Source of the DNA: Hydractinia symbiolongicarpus
Taxonomy: Eukaryota; Cnidaria; Hydrozoa; Anthoathecata; Hydractiniidae
DNA: 64,000 bases
NCBI RefSeq assembly: GCF_029227915.1
Contig: NC_079878.1
Coordinates: forward strand, 18,846,001-18,910,000
Reading direction: 5' to 3'
The notes below the pieces were generated by a model. The model did no database searches, was not told the origin of the DNA, and worked only from the letters and a program-made list of their open reading frames with translations. The translations under genes were made by a program, and so were the position numbers. This document shows positions 63,476 to 64,000 of the stretch, one piece after another. Position 1 is the stretch's first letter, and every line of letters begins with the position of its first letter.

Positions 63476-64000
63476 TCTAAGATAGATACCTGTCTAGCAC
63501 AATCATGTTTTTTTCAAGAACAAAAAACAATTGTTCCCCAATTTTCTACCGCAAAACGAATGCGCAGTGAAGTATCCACATTTTCATTGACATTACAGAA
63601 CGCGTAACTTAGAAATCAGAATGCTTGCATAAATTTAAATAGTTCTTGAATTTCACAAGTTGAGCTGAAGTCTAAAAGAAAAGAAAAACCTGTCTGACAC
63701 GGAAAGTTCAGAGGCTGGCCGTTTTACAGAAATGTTTTTTTAAGACGAATAGTGCATTTTTGTTTCAGCCTTGATATTTCTAATTTTTAAACAAATATCA
63801 GCTTGATATATTCTTAATATGTTCTTCACGTAAATACAGCTTGGCAATATATAATCAGCCTTAATAAGCTTGCTATATTGGCTGTTTGCTGCGTTTGACT
63901 CCATGTAACAAAGTCATTACGTTGTTGCTTTGGCCGGATAAAGAAGTTTGGTTTGCTTATAATATACGATAATATACTTCTAACTATAGTTTATGTCAAA

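Overview
This window is eukaryotic, AT-rich animal DNA: spliced genes with GT/AG introns, tRNA-derived SINEs and a dense mixture of animal transposons. The transposon set (Polinton/Maverick elements, a Helitron with a C-terminal endonuclease, CR1-like and craniofacial-development-protein-2-like LINEs, Harbinger and THAP-type DNA transposons) suggests a cnidarian, perhaps a hydrozoan. That assignment is an inference from remembered family resemblance, not a proof.

The backbone of the window is one host gene on the minus strand, an inhibitor-of-growth (ING4/ING5-type) chromatin reader. Eight coding exons run from 54871 down to 3606, every junction is in phase, and only the last PHD-finger codons are missing beyond the left edge. 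Nearly everything between 4.4 and 50.4 kb is transposon DNA sitting in its introns. Intron 5 (25.6 kb) holds Polinton 1 and the Helitron. Intron 3 (19.3 kb) holds Polinton 2. A second host-like gene of unknown function starts on the plus strand at 58953.

Polinton 1 (4954-20667) is bounded by ~345-bp terminal inverted repeats. It carries decayed genes for a VLTF3-like factor, integrase, penton and major capsid proteins, packaging ATPase, a block of small membrane proteins, BRO-N, VRR-NUC nuclease and protein-primed DNA polymerase. A LINE is inserted between the capsid and ATPase genes. Polinton 2 (about 33.6-47.2 kb) is visibly more GC-rich and belongs to a different lineage. It shares the small-protein block, capsid proteins, BRO-like protein, integrase and polymerase, but is internally deleted, lacks an identifiable ATPase and has no visible right terminal repeat.

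The Helitron (about 21.1-27.0 kb, minus strand) encodes, in order, a 2A-like peptide, a cysteine-protease domain, a repeat linker, an HUH Rep domain, a Pif1 helicase and an endonuclease/exonuclease/phosphatase domain, all broken by frameshifts. The rest is smaller repeats: two SINE families, a MITE with TAA target duplications, a 1.3-kb TIR element, a Kolobok-like element, LINE 3' ends, microsatellites and clustered palindromes.

The most interesting signals are hairpins and palindromes directly at the stop codons of convergent Polinton genes, the 2A-like/protease N-terminus of the Helitron, and the load of transposons carried by the ING introns.
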